Positions 46,859-57,757 of a stretch of DNA of 64,000 bases are shown piece by piece. The DNA lies in the NCBI GenBank assembly GCA_022661535.1, contig JAKULF010000006.1, positions 248,001 to 312,000 on the forward strand, read 5' to 3'. Origin of the DNA: Eutypa lata. Lineage: Eukaryota > Ascomycota > Sordariomycetes > Xylariales > Diatrypaceae. The translations under genes and the position numbers were made by a program. The notes beneath the pieces are model-generated. The model was not told the origin of the DNA. It did no database searches and saw nothing but the letters and a program-made list of their open reading frames with translations. Position 1 is the first letter of the stretch. Every line of letters starts with the position of its first letter.

Positions 46859-48843
46859 ATGGTCTCCGAAAAGGCTGCTACTGAGCCCATGCCAGCTACC
46901 GAGGGGGCGGTCGTCATGGCCACAGACTCCGAGCCTGATGAGAAGCGCATCCCGGACGTCACCGACCGCTCTACGGAAGAATCGGATGGGCCAAGGGATT
47001 TCCCCTTAGCCTGGAAACTCACCGCTCTCATTTGTGGTATCGCCCTCTCCTGGGGCTCGTCATTCTCGGAGAACACTCTCGGCCCCCTGAAGAGCACGTT
47101 GATAAAGCAGCTCGACATCACAAACTCTCAGGTGCGTATCCGAGACACAGATGGATTCTCTCATAGATGTGAGACTGGTACTGATGTCTTTTAGTACGGT
47201 GCTATTTCTTCGGCTACTTCACTTGTGAATACCGTTCTCCCCATTATTGGTGGGTATGGGCTCGACTATTACGGGGTCGAATGGTAAGCCTTTTTGTTCA
47301 CGTGCCCCCTTGACATTCTAATCATGGTAGCCAACGTATGGATTTATGAAAGTTGCTGACACATCTTCCCAATGTTAACAGGGGCTCGCTGGCTTGTTCG
47401 ATCGCGATCTTCCTCGGCGCTATAATATCAGCGGCCGGCTCAAACCAAGACACTTTCGGTCTCGTCGTGGCAGGTCGAGTCATCATGGGGTTTGGCAGCA
47501 CTGTCATTGAGAGTTGCACATCCAAAGTCAGTTACGAAGGGGATAGATACCAAACTTGTCACGCGCCACCAAGCTGACACCTATCTGTAGATCCTAGCGC
47601 ATTGGTTCCAACACAGAGGGCTCGGTCTAGTGTACGGTCTTGATTTGTCAATCGGTACGTCTTGAACGGTGGTGTATTCCTGGAGGCAATCTATACAACA
47701 TCGACTAACAGCAATTCTCATCGGGTTTCAGGAAAACTTATAGTACTACTTGCGAAGGCCACGGCCGTTCCCATGCGAGATGCTTCCTCGTTCTGGGGCT
47801 GGGCGCTCTGGATTCCCGCCATCGTCTGCTTCGCCAACTTGCTGCAGAACATCCTGTACGTATGGTGGGCGTGGACTCGGCCAGAGTGGACACAAATGCC
47901 CACCGGCCGTCGACAAGCCACGGAAGCAAAGAAGCGAGAGATTGCCCAAGCGGAACGCAGCGACGTCATCACTATCAAGACCAACGCGAGTGTCCGATGG
48001 TTCAATGCACTCTGGGGGCTGCTCGGCAATGTCCCGCGCCTCTTCTGGTTACTTACGTGCACCCAGATCTTGCAGGCCGGCGTGGTCGGTGGCTTCAACG
48101 GCCTCAACGCGGACATCATCAAAATGACCCGAGGCTCCACCGACCAGATCGCGGGCTACACGTCGGCGGTGCAGCAGGTGATCCCTGTCATCTGCGCACC
48201 CATGATCGGTGCCTTCTTCGACTTCTTCGGTTATAGGATGGTGTTCGTCAGCCTGACGTCGGCCATCTGGATTCTGGTGTACTGCCTCATCGGATACACC
48301 CAGACCAATGCGCTGGGTTCCATGGTCATCGCTTCGGTAGGGTCGACCATGAACGCCCTCCCATTTCTGGCGTCTATCCCCCTCATGGTGCCGAGCCAAC
48401 TCCAACTGGGGCTCGTCTTCGGTATTTGGAAGGCTTTTAATAACAGCGGGAGCGTCATTGTCGACATGATTGCCGGCAGGCTTCAGGACATAACGCCGGG
48501 AGGCACCTATCAGAACGTCATCGCATTCTTCGTCGCCGTAAAGGGTCTAGAATTCTGTTTAGGTCTTTTTTATGGTGTACTAGACAGAAGGTATGTTGAT
48601 TTTGATTATGTCAATAGTGTTACGAAAGAATCAAGTTTTTACTAACGATGCTGATGCTTTCGCAGATACCTTGCAAGCGTCCTAACCCTCAGTGAGAAGA
48701 AGCGCATGGAGTTGGAACGGGAAGGCAAGATTGGGAATCCAATCGGACGTGAACCGTCCAAGGCGTTCACCGCGGTGGGAATCTCACTTCTCTGCGGTCT
48801 AGTTATCATTGCTTGGGTCTTGTTTATCAAGTATTCTATTTAA
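46859..48843 (+). CDS. MFS transporter, MFSD1-like
   Basis: Six exons: 46859-47131, 47195-47283, 47382-47526, 47591-47654, 47732-48590, 48666-48843; 535 residues. Splice phases agree throughout and each donor is GT-consensus. A hydrophilic, acidic tail of about 55 residues precedes twelve predicted membrane segments. Features shared with MFSD1-type proteins are the ITNSQYGAISSATSLVNTVL loop, a GRVIMGFGSTVIESC helix, and WFQHRGLGLVYGLDLSIGKL. The closing helix VGISLLCGLVIIAWVLFIKY is terminal. Animal MFSD1 is a lysosomal dipeptide exporter; the fungal role is unknown. It follows the ferric reductase in the same direction, 583 bp apart, with its own iron-type GATA palindrome. An iron-linked role is inference from context only. 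Confidence 0.85.
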
Positions 48844-48957
48844 CGTACCTAGCTAAGAGAAGGTAGAGTAGTTACGGTGCTGCTGTTGTGGGAAGGGTAT
48901 GTAGATAAGTAGATAATTGGCTTTTTTCGCGAATACATTAAAACTTGAACATAAATT

Positions 48958-49530
48958 ATGCTCAAGACAAAAGTTAGACATCTCGCCCGAGACGATTTGT
49001 ACAGCGCGGGAAAGCCGTACTCGGCGGACTTCGACGTGAACGAGGGGAACGGGGCAAGGAGGTCGAACATCATTACACCCGATTGCGATGTTCAAGTAAT
49101 ACCGGTTAACAGTCGAGATGTCTTCGACATGAATGTCAATGGGTTCTGTATCTTGAACCAGGATACGAGCTTGATGCTGGAGGATGCATTCGATAAACCA
49201 GAGGCAGCGGAGCTGGAATATCAGGCGGAACTTGAACAGATCCTCCACAGGCATTCTCCAGAACATACAAGACTTAGGGGCCTCGATTTCGCTGTGAGTT
49301 GATCGTAGCTAGTGAGGACCTCATCACTGACTAGCTACACAGGTTCGAAGACGGCACCCGCATTATCTCTCATACAGAGACGAAGTTGTCCAATACGAAC
49401 AGCCCGCTGCTGTTGCATATAGCGACTACACACCTCGAGGTGCAATCGAACAACTCAAAAGGATCTTTTCCGGGGCAAGAGGTTTACTTTCTAGGCAAGA
49501 AATATGATATGATCAAGTGTGTACTTTAGC
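48958..49530 (+). pseudogene. Decayed AsaB/GA4-desaturase-like gene fragment
   Basis: An ATG at 48958 opens the family N-terminus (KVRHLARDDLYSAGKPYSAD, then NVNGFCILNQDTSL). A standard intron lies at 49294-49342, and the frame continues to about 49460. There the family sequence continues only in another frame (FPGQEVYFLGKKYDMIK, about 49464-49518), implying a 1-base insertion in the AAAA run at 49457-49460. A stop follows within a few codons, and the C-terminal 100 or so residues of the family are absent. The usual His of the HxDY motif reads Tyr (AYSDY). The family acts in gibberellin, aspergillic-acid and other secondary pathways. The fragment ends against the glutamine-synthetase-like gene. 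Confidence 0.7.
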
Positions 49531-49611
49531 GGCTTCTTCGCGTGGTTCAATTATGACGGAACTAATTACCTGAATGAGTCACATGGTGCAAGTGGTACCT
49601 CAAGATGTGCT

Positions 49612-50919
49612 TCAAAAATACTCCAAGAAGCGACACCGCCTCTGCTCGTCGGTCATCTTCCCAAACACCTCTACCTCTTTGTCCTTCACGGAGATGAACC
49701 ACTTCAGCAAGTCCTCGGCAATCCAAGTCTTCACTGCAGCATCCCCCTTCAAACAGTCCAACGCCTCGTTCAATGTAACTGGCATGCTTTTATCCATCCC
49801 ATACTCGACCCGCATTCTCTCGTCCATCAAGTGGGGGAAAATCTTGCAATCCTTCCAAACCAGTTCCGTCTTCTTTCCAAGCCCATCTAAACCGGCGAGC
49901 ACAACAGCCGCCGTGAATAAGTAGGGGTTTGCGGTGCCGTCCATCATGCGGAACTCCCAATACCTGTCGCCGATTTTCCGCACCGGCAAGTCACGATTAT
50001 CGGTGCCGAATCCGATCCATGCACCTGTAGCATCACTGGCAGAGCGGACGTAGCCGTCGTAGTTTGCCATTCCAAAGGCGCAGAGCGAACCCATGTGGCT
50101 AAGGATGCCGGCAATGAAGTTGTCTGCTAACACGCGTTCGAGCTTGTTGAGGGAAAGATGGAGGTGTAGGCCGTTTGTCGGTCCAGTCAGTGTCGGTTTC
50201 GGGGTCATGGTCGCCTTGAGATTCCGACGTACGCATATCGCGCGAATGGCTTCTTGTGCCAGAACGAGAGAATCGAGGGCGTCTAGTGCGGGCTCGGGGT
50301 CAAGAGCAATCTCTAGCTGATCCCGGACTTCTGCGTGGAAGTGGTGAATCTTGATATCACACTGCTCGAGGGCTTCAACAATTTCTTCAACCAGGTCCAA
50401 TGTTTCAGCGCGCAGTCCTGCCGTTCTCGAGTAGCCGTTGAGCCGATCTACCGGCTCAATGACGTTGTTTGACCCATCCAGAAGCACAAACTCGATCTCG
50501 AAGCCTATCAAGACGAGTGCACCCCATTCCTTCTGGAGCCGTTTGAGAGCCTGGACCAGCAGCATGCGCGGACACTTATCGAATCTCGTCTCGGCATCCT
50601 TCTGGTCGACGAAGCTCATGACGGCCGCGTGGCCGTCCCTGAAGCCGCAACAACGCAGGGAGGACCAGTCAGGGCGCAGGAACCATGTCTCGTGGTAATC
50701 GCTAAGGGAGAAGATGCTGGGGGCGGTGGAGATTGGTATGAGCATGCTGTTCTGGGCGAGACGGATGTTTTCGTAGCCGCTGGCGATTTGGCGGCAACGA
50801 GTGATGGGGACGAAGCGGGCACGCAACACGCCAGAGTAGTCGATCCATTGGAGACGGATGTACCTGATAGACTGGTTCAACTCGAGGAAGTCTTCGAGCT
50901 TCTCCCTGTCCGATGACAT
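49612..50919 (-). CDS. FluG-type glutamine synthetase-like protein
   Basis: One exon of 435 residues on the minus strand, with ATG at 50919. It has only the type-I glutamine synthetase-like half of FluG, without the N-terminal amidohydrolase. A beta-grasp N-domain (YIRLQWIDYSGVLRARFVP) is followed by the catalytic domain. The metal-ligand pair EIEF, the FHAEVRDQLE segment (FluG consensus FHPExxxGQxE), NGLHLHLSL and the phosphate/glutamate-site block YWEFRMMDGTANPYL are present. Such proteins ligate ammonia or amines to glutamate, or have signalling roles; the substrate here is unknown. It is divergent from the methylmalonate-semialdehyde dehydrogenase gene (587 bp apart) and convergent with the pseudogene. 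The usual Gly before Gln is Asp, which may affect activity. Confidence 0.88.
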   Translation of the reverse strand: MSSDREKLEDFLELNQSIRYIRLQWIDYSGVLRARFVPITRCRQIASGYENIRLAQNSMLIPISTAPSIFSLSDYHETWFLRPDWSSLRCCGFRDGHAAVMSFVDQKDAETRFDKCPRMLLVQALKRLQKEWGALVLIGFEIEFVLLDGSNNVIEPVDRLNGYSRTAGLRAETLDLVEEIVEALEQCDIKIHHFHAEVRDQLEIALDPEPALDALDSLVLAQEAIRAICVRRNLKATMTPKPTLTGPTNGLHLHLSLNKLERVLADNFIAGILSHMGSLCAFGMANYDGYVRSASDATGAWIGFGTDNRDLPVRKIGDRYWEFRMMDGTANPYLFTAAVVLAGLDGLGKKTELVWKDCKIFPHLMDERMRVEYGMDKSMPVTLNEALDCLKGDAAVKTWIAEDLLKWFISVKDKEVEVFGKMTDEQRRCRFLEYF

Positions 50920-51506
50920 AGTGGGAGATCAGGGTGGTTTTGGCAGCTTAGGTGCTAAGCTAGACTTCTGTGGATAAAGTTTGGTAGGTAGTAGGCTAGC
51001 AAGACAGATCATCATAGTATCAGGAAGCTGGGAAACCTGGGAAAGTTAGGAATAAGGGGATGTCCTTATAGGCAGTCCTACTCTGAATGAATGGATCGGG
51101 AATGTTGGAATGTTGGAATGTTGGAATGTTGGATTGTTGGAACGTGCAAAAGTGGTAGTTACATATAACTAATTAATGAAGTCAGTGGGCGGATTCCCGA
51201 GGTCAGATTTCCTGACCCCAGACCCCCTGGCATTAAGTGGAGTACCCACCAATATTCTCACCCCCTGCCAACTGTTACTTGCCGTTATTGCTATTGCCGA
51301 TAATGGCCGCCGCATCGGAGGGGCAGAGGGGGAGGGTAGGTACCTACCGCCTACCTACGTAGATTAAGTTATGAGATAATGAGTAAGCATCGTGGCCATC
51401 TTATCTTGTGTCTTTCTGCAAGGGAATTCTCTCTCCTTCATTATTGATCACAATTGGATCTATCTACCTGAGTAGGGCACCCAATTCGTAAAGCCAATTC
51501 GCACCA
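50920..51506. promoter_or_regulatory. Divergent promoter, GS-like gene / MMSDH
   Basis: This region contains the 8-bp tandem repeat at 51099-51138 and TAGGTA motifs near 51338-51362. There is no gene. Confidence 0.5.
51099..51138 (+). repeat. 8-bp tandem repeat (GGAATGTT)5
   Basis: Four perfect GGAATGTT units and a fifth with one change (GGATTGTT) lie head to tail in the divergent promoter, about 180 bp from the GS-like ATG and 370 bp from the dehydrogenase ATG. Confidence 0.9.
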
Positions 51507-53364
51507 ATGCATCGTCTTTCACGTACAAGAGGCGTTACCGCCAACGCTGGTCGGCTCCCAGCCCGCCAGCTGTCCTCTTCGTCCCCATTCTCCTCTGCAT
51601 CGCTGCCAGCGACATCGACACCCCCTAACGTTAGGATGGCCTCATCGAGGACGGCGGTAGTAGCAGCGAGGCGGCTGGCCGCTACCGTACAACATATCCG
51701 TCCCATGAGTAGTAGCAGCGCTGCCGCTCCCGCCCTCGACTCCACAGCGACCAGCTACCCGACGACGCACGCGAAGATTGCCTCGCCCCGCGACACGCCG
51801 TACTTCCTGGACAACGAGTTCCGGACGAGCGCGACGGACAAGTTCATTCCGCTGCACGACCCGGCGACGAATAATGTGGTGACGCGGGTGCCGCAGATGA
51901 CGGATTCCGAGTTGCGAGCAGCCGTTGACAGCGCCCAGCGCGCTTTCCCCGCTTGGAGGGCCACTAGCGTCCTCGCTCGCCAGCAGATCATGTTCCGGTT
52001 CGTGGCGTTGATCCGCGAGAACTGGGACCGTCTGGCCGCGAGCATCACGCTCGAGCAGGGCAAGACATTTGCCGATGCCAAGGGCGACGTCCTAAGGGGC
52101 TTACAGGTTGCCGAGGCGGCTTGTGGCGCCCCCGAGCTGTTGAAGGGTGAGCTGCTTGAGGTCGCGAAGGATATGGAGACTAGGACGTATAGAGAGCCAT
52201 TGGGCGTCGTGGCTGCTATCTGTCCTTTTAGTGAGTTTCTCCGAACGACACAAACTTTTCAGTAGTTGGTGATTATAATTCTACTAACACGGCAATCTTC
52301 GCGATGTAGACTTCCCCGCCATGATTCCCCTCTGGTGCATCCCGATCGCGACCGTCACGGGCAACACGCTAGTCCTCAAGCCCTCGGAGCGGGACCCCGG
52401 CGCAGCCATGATCTTAGTCGAGTTAGCCAAGCAGGCCGGATTCCCAGACGGCGTCGTCAACGTGGTGCACGGCGCGCACCGCACCGTCGAATTCCTCCTC
52501 GACGCCCCGGAGGTCAAGGCCCTCAGCTTCGTCGGCGGCAACAAGGCCGGCGAGTACATCTACAGCCGGGGCTCGGCCAACGGCAAGCGCGTCCAGGCCA
52601 ACCTGGGAGCCAAGAACCACGCCGCCGTCTTGCCCGACTGCAACAAGAACCAGTTTATCAATTCCGTCCTGGGCGCTGCCTTCGGGGCCGCCGGCCAGCG
52701 CTGCATGGCTCTCAGCACGCTCATCATGGTCGGCGACACGAAGGAGTGGTTGCCGGAGCTGGCCGAGCGCGCCAAGGAGTTGCAGGTCAACGGCGGGTTT
52801 GAGGAGGGCACCGACTTAGGCCCGGTCATCTCGCCCCAGAGCAAGGAGAGGATCGAGAGCCTGATCGCGAGCGCGGAGGAGGAGGGCGCTACTGTCATGC
52901 TGGACGGGCGGGGCTTCAAGCCCGAGAAGTACCCGGACGGCAACTGGGTGGCGCCGACGATCATCAGCAACGTGACGCCGGAGATGAAGTGCTACACAGA
53001 GGAGATCTTCGGGCCTGTGCTGGTGTGCCTGAACGTCGACACGCTCGACGAGGCGGTCGAGCTGATCAACCGCAACGAGTACGGCAATGGCGTGGCCATC
53101 TTCACGCGGTCGGGCGCGACGGCCGAGGCGTTCCGCCGCGGCGTCGAGGCCGGTCAGGTTGGCATCAATGTCCCCATTCCCGTGCCGTTGCCCATGTTCT
53201 CCTTCACCGGCAACAAGAAGAGCGTCGCGGGTGGTGGTGCCAACACCTTCTACGGCAAGCCCGGCATCAATTTCTACACCCAGCTGAAGACCGTTACGGC
53301 CCTATGGTCCGGCGCCGATGTCGTTTCGAAGAAGGCCGATGTGGCGATGCCTACGCACAACTAA
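51507..53364 (+). CDS. Methylmalonate-semialdehyde dehydrogenase (CoA-acylating), mitochondrial
   Basis: Two exons: 51507-52230 and 52310-53364; 592 residues. This ALDH6-family enzyme converts methylmalonate and malonate semialdehydes to propionyl-CoA and acetyl-CoA in valine and pyrimidine breakdown. The catalytic cysteine is C373 in FGAAGQRCMALS. The usual ALDH general-base glutamate is replaced in NLGAKNHAAVLPD, as in other CoA-acylating members. FNFPAMIPLW is created across the intron and is family-typical. The N-terminus is long, with an Arg/Ser-rich presequence from the first ATG and a second ATG at residue 44 that begins another presequence-like stretch. About 40 residues longer than usual suggests the second ATG may be used. 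Coding DNA is strongly GC-biased. Confidence is high. Confidence 0.93.
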
Positions 53365-54029
53365 GTCAGGCAATTACCTATCTACGTGCCTATCTACCTG
53401 AACTGCTACGTAGGAACTATAGTATATATGGGGAGATTAAAGTAGGAGAGGATAAGCACTCGTTGAATGTAGATATGATATTATGACTGCACTGCGCTAG
53501 CCTACGAATTAAAAATTGGAAGACATGTTAATGCGCTTTCCTTCAGGATTTATATAGCTCACAATGTATGTATATACATAATTCTGGATAAATTGTGATG
53601 TTGTAGAATTGAAGCATCGTGAATGTTTTGATACAATCAATCAATTCCATGTTTCATCTCTACCGTGGGAAAATAACAAATTAGTTAACGTAAATCGACC
53701 GAAATGAAATCACAGACTGTGTTGACATATTATAACATTGCGATGGGTACATCCACTTATTAATTAATTACCTAAAAACTTACAGGAATATACCAGGTAG
53801 GTATGGAGGTATATAATGCAGTGCTGACGGGGGCAATGTCTCAGACCGCGAGACCTACCTTCTAATTTCCTAAGTTAGGTACCTACCTAAGTTATGCAAC
53901 TTCGCCTCTTTAAGTATAAATACGGAATTCTTCCTCTTTTTTTTCTAAACATTAACGAACAGCTATAAAACTACTGATGATAATAATAACAACAACAACC
54001 AACACCGCTGCTGCCTGCTTAAATAAATC
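53365..54029. other. Intergenic, MMSDH to F-box gene
   Basis: AT-rich DNA with TAGGTA/TACCTA copies at about 53798-53812 and 53876-53890. The end of it is the leader of the F-box gene, containing T-runs and AAC repeats. No gene is seen. Confidence 0.45.
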
Positions 54030-56150
54030 ATGACAGAGCTAGACACCGAACCCCGCCACTCCGGCATCCCGCCGCCGAGCAGCAGCGGGAGGGACCTTGA
54101 TCGCACTGGCATAGCGGCCGGCGCGGCGGCAGCGGGCACGGTGAAAAATACCTATTTCTCCTTCTCCGAGCAGCAGCAGCCCGTGATGGATCTCACCGAT
54201 CTGCCAAGCGATGTCTTCCTGCTCGTCGTCTCACACCTGTCACCCCAGGACAGCATCCTCTGCCGCCGCGTCAGCCGCGCCTGGCTCGCGGCCTTCGCCA
54301 CCCACGACGTCTCGTGGCATCTCATGCGATGGCACTTCCCGCGCTGTCGGGAGATGCGAGATGACGTGGTGGTCGTCGTCGTCCCGGGTAGTAACGGCAG
54401 TAGCAGTAGTAGTAGTAGTAGTAGTGGTGGTAGTAGTGCTCCGAAACAGCAACAACAACAACCACAACAGCAGCGGTGGACCGAGATCTTCCCTAAAGTT
54501 GCGCGACGCTACCATCATCTGAGAGCCGCCAAGCCCAGGCTGATCGAGAAGATCGACATCGTACAGGAGGAAGCTGCGGGCGCCACCGCCACCGCACAGC
54601 ACCACCACCACCATCACCAGAAGGCGAAAGGGGGAGAGAAGAATGACGGTGGCGGCGGCAGCAGCAGCGACAGTCCACTGCCATTTCGCGGTGTCGAGCC
54701 CTGGAACCGCCACCTCCGCTTCGACAACTACCGGGCCGATTTCCAGTACCGTGACCCGACGTGGTGCGTCGACGACGGTCTGCTAGTGTACCAGGAGAGT
54801 AGTAGTAGTAGTAGCAGCGGCGCGTCATCCTCATCCTCATGCACATCCACCTCTTCCTCGTCGGCATCAGGGCGTTGGGTAGCGTACGACCTCGAGACGC
54901 GGCACCGGTTTTCAATCCCGTTCGAGAGCGGCCCGGAGAAGAACGTGACGGTCCGTCGGCTGCGCCTCGCGTGCGGCGTCCTCATCTTCGAGTGGTGCGA
55001 GGCCGAGCCCTACCACCAGCTCAACGACCGCGAGACGGTGCATCGCCACTTCGCGACTGCGTTCGATGTGCAGCGGTCTTCTCCTCCTCCTCCTCCTCCT
55101 CCTCCTTCTTTTTCTTTTTCTTCCTCCTCGTCTTGCTCTTCCTCATCATCACCGCCGACTCCGACCATCGCCGCCCGCTCCTCCTCGTCGCCAGCACGAG
55201 CCTCGGTCGTCCGGTCGGCCGCGCTGCCATCCTCGTGGCGCATCACGTTCCGTTCCGAATGGAAAATCCACTTCCTCGGCCTCCCGCTCGCCGGAGGCCA
55301 CGACCGCTTCTTCTCGGCCCACACGGCCCACCACTACGCCTTGTACCTGTGGCAGCCGAACCGATCACCCTGGGGCGAGGAGGACCCGCTCGAGCAGCTA
55401 ACCGTCTGGGACATCTCGTTCCCGTCGGCGTACCGGCCGTCGCTCGACCCGACGGGCTCGGGGAGGCCGCCAGACCCGAACCTCGCTCCCTTCGTCGTCC
55501 GCCGCTTCGGCTGGCGCGAGCTCGACGAGGTCTTGGGCTTGCGCCAGCGCCACGCCCCCTCGCTGCGGGAGATCTTCCTAGACGAGAGGAACGTCTACGT
55601 CCACGAGGAGGATCACCGCTGGCTTGCGGGTCCGCATGCGCCCCTCTCCCCGCCGCGGAACCACACCGTTCGCTGCACTGGTGTCCCGTTCTCGGGGCTT
55701 CCCGGGCCCCGCTGGTTCGACGAGTGTTGCGCCGATGGTGACGTCGATATGAGCTTTTGCCCCCGGCGTCGGGGACGGCGACACAAGGAGGGGGGGTTTT
55801 CTTCTGCTGGGCACATCGCCAATGCCCCCTGCTGGCGTCACGAAGAGTTTCCATACCTGACGGTTAGCGATGCCGTCGATGTGCGAGCTGGGGTCCGCAT
55901 TGTCGCCCGCCAGTGCTTCATGATGGAGGCGCTGTCGGCGTTCGTGTCGCCTCGGATCAGCGTTGAGGGCGATAGGGGGGAAGAAGATAAGGAGGACGAG
56001 GAGGACGAGCAGGACGACAAGGAACAGAGAGAAGTGAGATTCTCGGATGACATGTGGGGTGAGCTGATGGGCAAGGGAAAGATCGCCGGGGATGAGAGGT
56101 GGATTGTCGGCGAGGATAGGGAGGGTAAGATCACTGTTGTGCGGTTCTGA
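54030..56150 (+). CDS. F-box protein with homopolymer runs
   Basis: One exon of 706 residues. Residues 53-95 fit an F-box (MDLTDLPSDVFLLVVSHLSP, then CRRVSRAWLAAF), which would bind Skp1 and present substrates to an SCF ubiquitin ligase. The rest has no repeat type I recognise. It contains runs of Ser (about 120-140 and 255-280), Gln, His, Pro and an acidic Glu/Asp stretch near 655-675, all encoded by near-perfect triplet microsatellites. A structured part at about 400-600 contains Trp/Arg-rich segments (SSWRITFRSEWKIHFLGLPL, LYLWQPNRSPWGEED). This layout is common in lineage-expanded Pezizomycotina F-box proteins. The substrate cannot be told. No intron is needed. Confidence 0.82.
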   Translation: MTELDTEPRHSGIPPPSSSGRDLDRTGIAAGAAAAGTVKNTYFSFSEQQQPVMDLTDLPSDVFLLVVSHLSPQDSILCRRVSRAWLAAFATHDVSWHLMRWHFPRCREMRDDVVVVVVPGSNGSSSSSSSSSGGSSAPKQQQQQPQQQRWTEIFPKVARRYHHLRAAKPRLIEKIDIVQEEAAGATATAQHHHHHHQKAKGGEKNDGGGGSSSDSPLPFRGVEPWNRHLRFDNYRADFQYRDPTWCVDDGLLVYQESSSSSSSGASSSSSCTSTSSSSASGRWVAYDLETRHRFSIPFESGPEKNVTVRRLRLACGVLIFEWCEAEPYHQLNDRETVHRHFATAFDVQRSSPPPPPPPPSFSFSSSSSCSSSSSPPTPTIAARSSSSPARASVVRSAALPSSWRITFRSEWKIHFLGLPLAGGHDRFFSAHTAHHYALYLWQPNRSPWGEEDPLEQLTVWDISFPSAYRPSLDPTGSGRPPDPNLAPFVVRRFGWRELDEVLGLRQRHAPSLREIFLDERNVYVHEEDHRWLAGPHAPLSPPRNHTVRCTGVPFSGLPGPRWFDECCADGDVDMSFCPRRRGRRHKEGGFSSAGHIANAPCWRHEEFPYLTVSDAVDVRAGVRIVARQCFMMEALSAFVSPRISVEGDRGEEDKEDEEDEQDDKEQREVRFSDDMWGELMGKGKIAGDERWIVGEDREGKITVVRF
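54405..54475 (+). repeat. AGT and CAA triplet arrays in the F-box gene
   Basis: A run of AGT codons (about 54399-54436, poly-Ser) is followed by a run of CAA/CAG codons (about 54447-54475, poly-Gln). Both are in frame. Confidence 0.8.
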
Positions 56151-57757
56151 AGTGCGCGGTGTGTGATGTGCGGGAGAGTAGCTGGTTGTGCTGTATATTA
56201 TGCCAAGAGCCGGGTAAGTTGGGACATATGTAGTAAATCTAGGGTTTCATCAACATAGTAAAATTATACCAATATCCTGAAGAGACTACAGTAGTAACAA
56301 GTGCGGCTTCCCCTTTACAGATGAGTTCGACCAATTGACAATTCCATGTATATTGATTGGGTAAATTCTTCTCAACATCAAGTTCGATGCCCCCCCCCCT
56401 CTATCATCAATCAATAAAAATCTCCTCTAGGAGAAATAAGAACGAACTTCACAGCGCAGGGAGGAACCCCTCTCTCTATTCACTACCTACCCGATATAGA
56501 TACTCTATGAAACCGAATTTCCTAGACCTCCATGTATATTACGATCTATATATAACCAATTAGCTCGTCAATTTAGACTATCCTTCTTATGATTCATTCA
56601 CGGTAGCTTTTCCTTGAACAACCAATTACTCATTCATTCCCCCCTTTTCAAATTGCGATCGAAAAGCTTTTCGGGCCTTCCAAACACATGAAGTAGGTTT
56701 TTGACGCTCTCAAACACCGGAAATTTAAATCGTCAAATATTCTGTTTCTAAGCCTAGCCAGTGATAATTTTGTACTTTATCCACCTCGACCTTTCTTTCG
56801 TATGTCTCGAGTGTTAGTTAGCTCCCAAGGGGGAAAACTGCTATTCTCTGTTATTACTTAATAAAAAGCAGCTCTCAATTATTCCCGAACTAAATGCCAC
56901 GACGGGTTCGGCCGAAGCTACAAAATCCGGTTGACCCCGCTCCCTTCCCCTACCTCCCTGCGCTGGACTCGAGCACCTGCAGTTTGCAGCAGCGGAGATG
57001 CAAGTAATTCTGCTGCGGAACCCGAGATTCTCGTCCTTGATTGGAAGATAAGAAGTATTTATTACCTACCTACCTACTCTAAATAAGCTTAATCGTACCC
57101 GCCTTGGTACTACTGCTTGGGAGCTGAAGTGATATGTATGTCGATATATACCTAGAGCCCTAAAGACAATAGGTACTAGGTATACTGAAACAAGAATGTT
57201 AGGCGTTGTCGAACTTTGAACTTCCTTCTTATTTAGAAGAGGCATGAACTAAGATTTACTGATTCTATTAGTCACTCCAACATAAATCATATGTTTTACT
57301 TAACTAGATGTAGGCAAAAATAGGTAGATAAAAAAATCTAGAATTGGCTAGCCCCTTAAGTGGTATGCCCAATAGCACCACTTTTGATCGATAATTCGGC
57401 CTGTTATCGGCTTTGCACCCGACTGCAACTTTGTGGCCCCCCGGTCTAAGTCCGACTTGGGTAGTAGACCGAATACAATCATCTATATAGTAGGCCGGCT
57501 GGCTGGCAGGCAGGGCTGGAACAAGGGCGCAGGCGGGGTCGATCGAGTTTATTTCTCTTTATATCCACCTTTTGAGTCAGGAAGTGTAACATTTATATCC
57601 CGTTTCTCCGCGGCCCGTGACGGTAAACGTACCTACCTCGAAGTCTCTTCTTGCTAGATTTGCGTTAATTGCAATTCAAGTGTAAAAGCAGCTGATACCC
57701 CGTTTGTTCGTTTACTCGTCAGGTTGCTTGCTTTTTCGTAACTAGCAAGCAGACACG
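56151..57757. other. Intergenic 1.6 kb, F-box gene to phosphatase-like gene
   Basis: AT-rich, with no supported gene. TACCTACC repeats occur at about 57064-57076 and TAGGTACTAGGTA at 57170. The last 250 bases are the likely promoter and leader of the phosphatase-like gene. Short frames (56357-56563 and 57433-57657) have no family resemblance. Confidence 0.45.
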
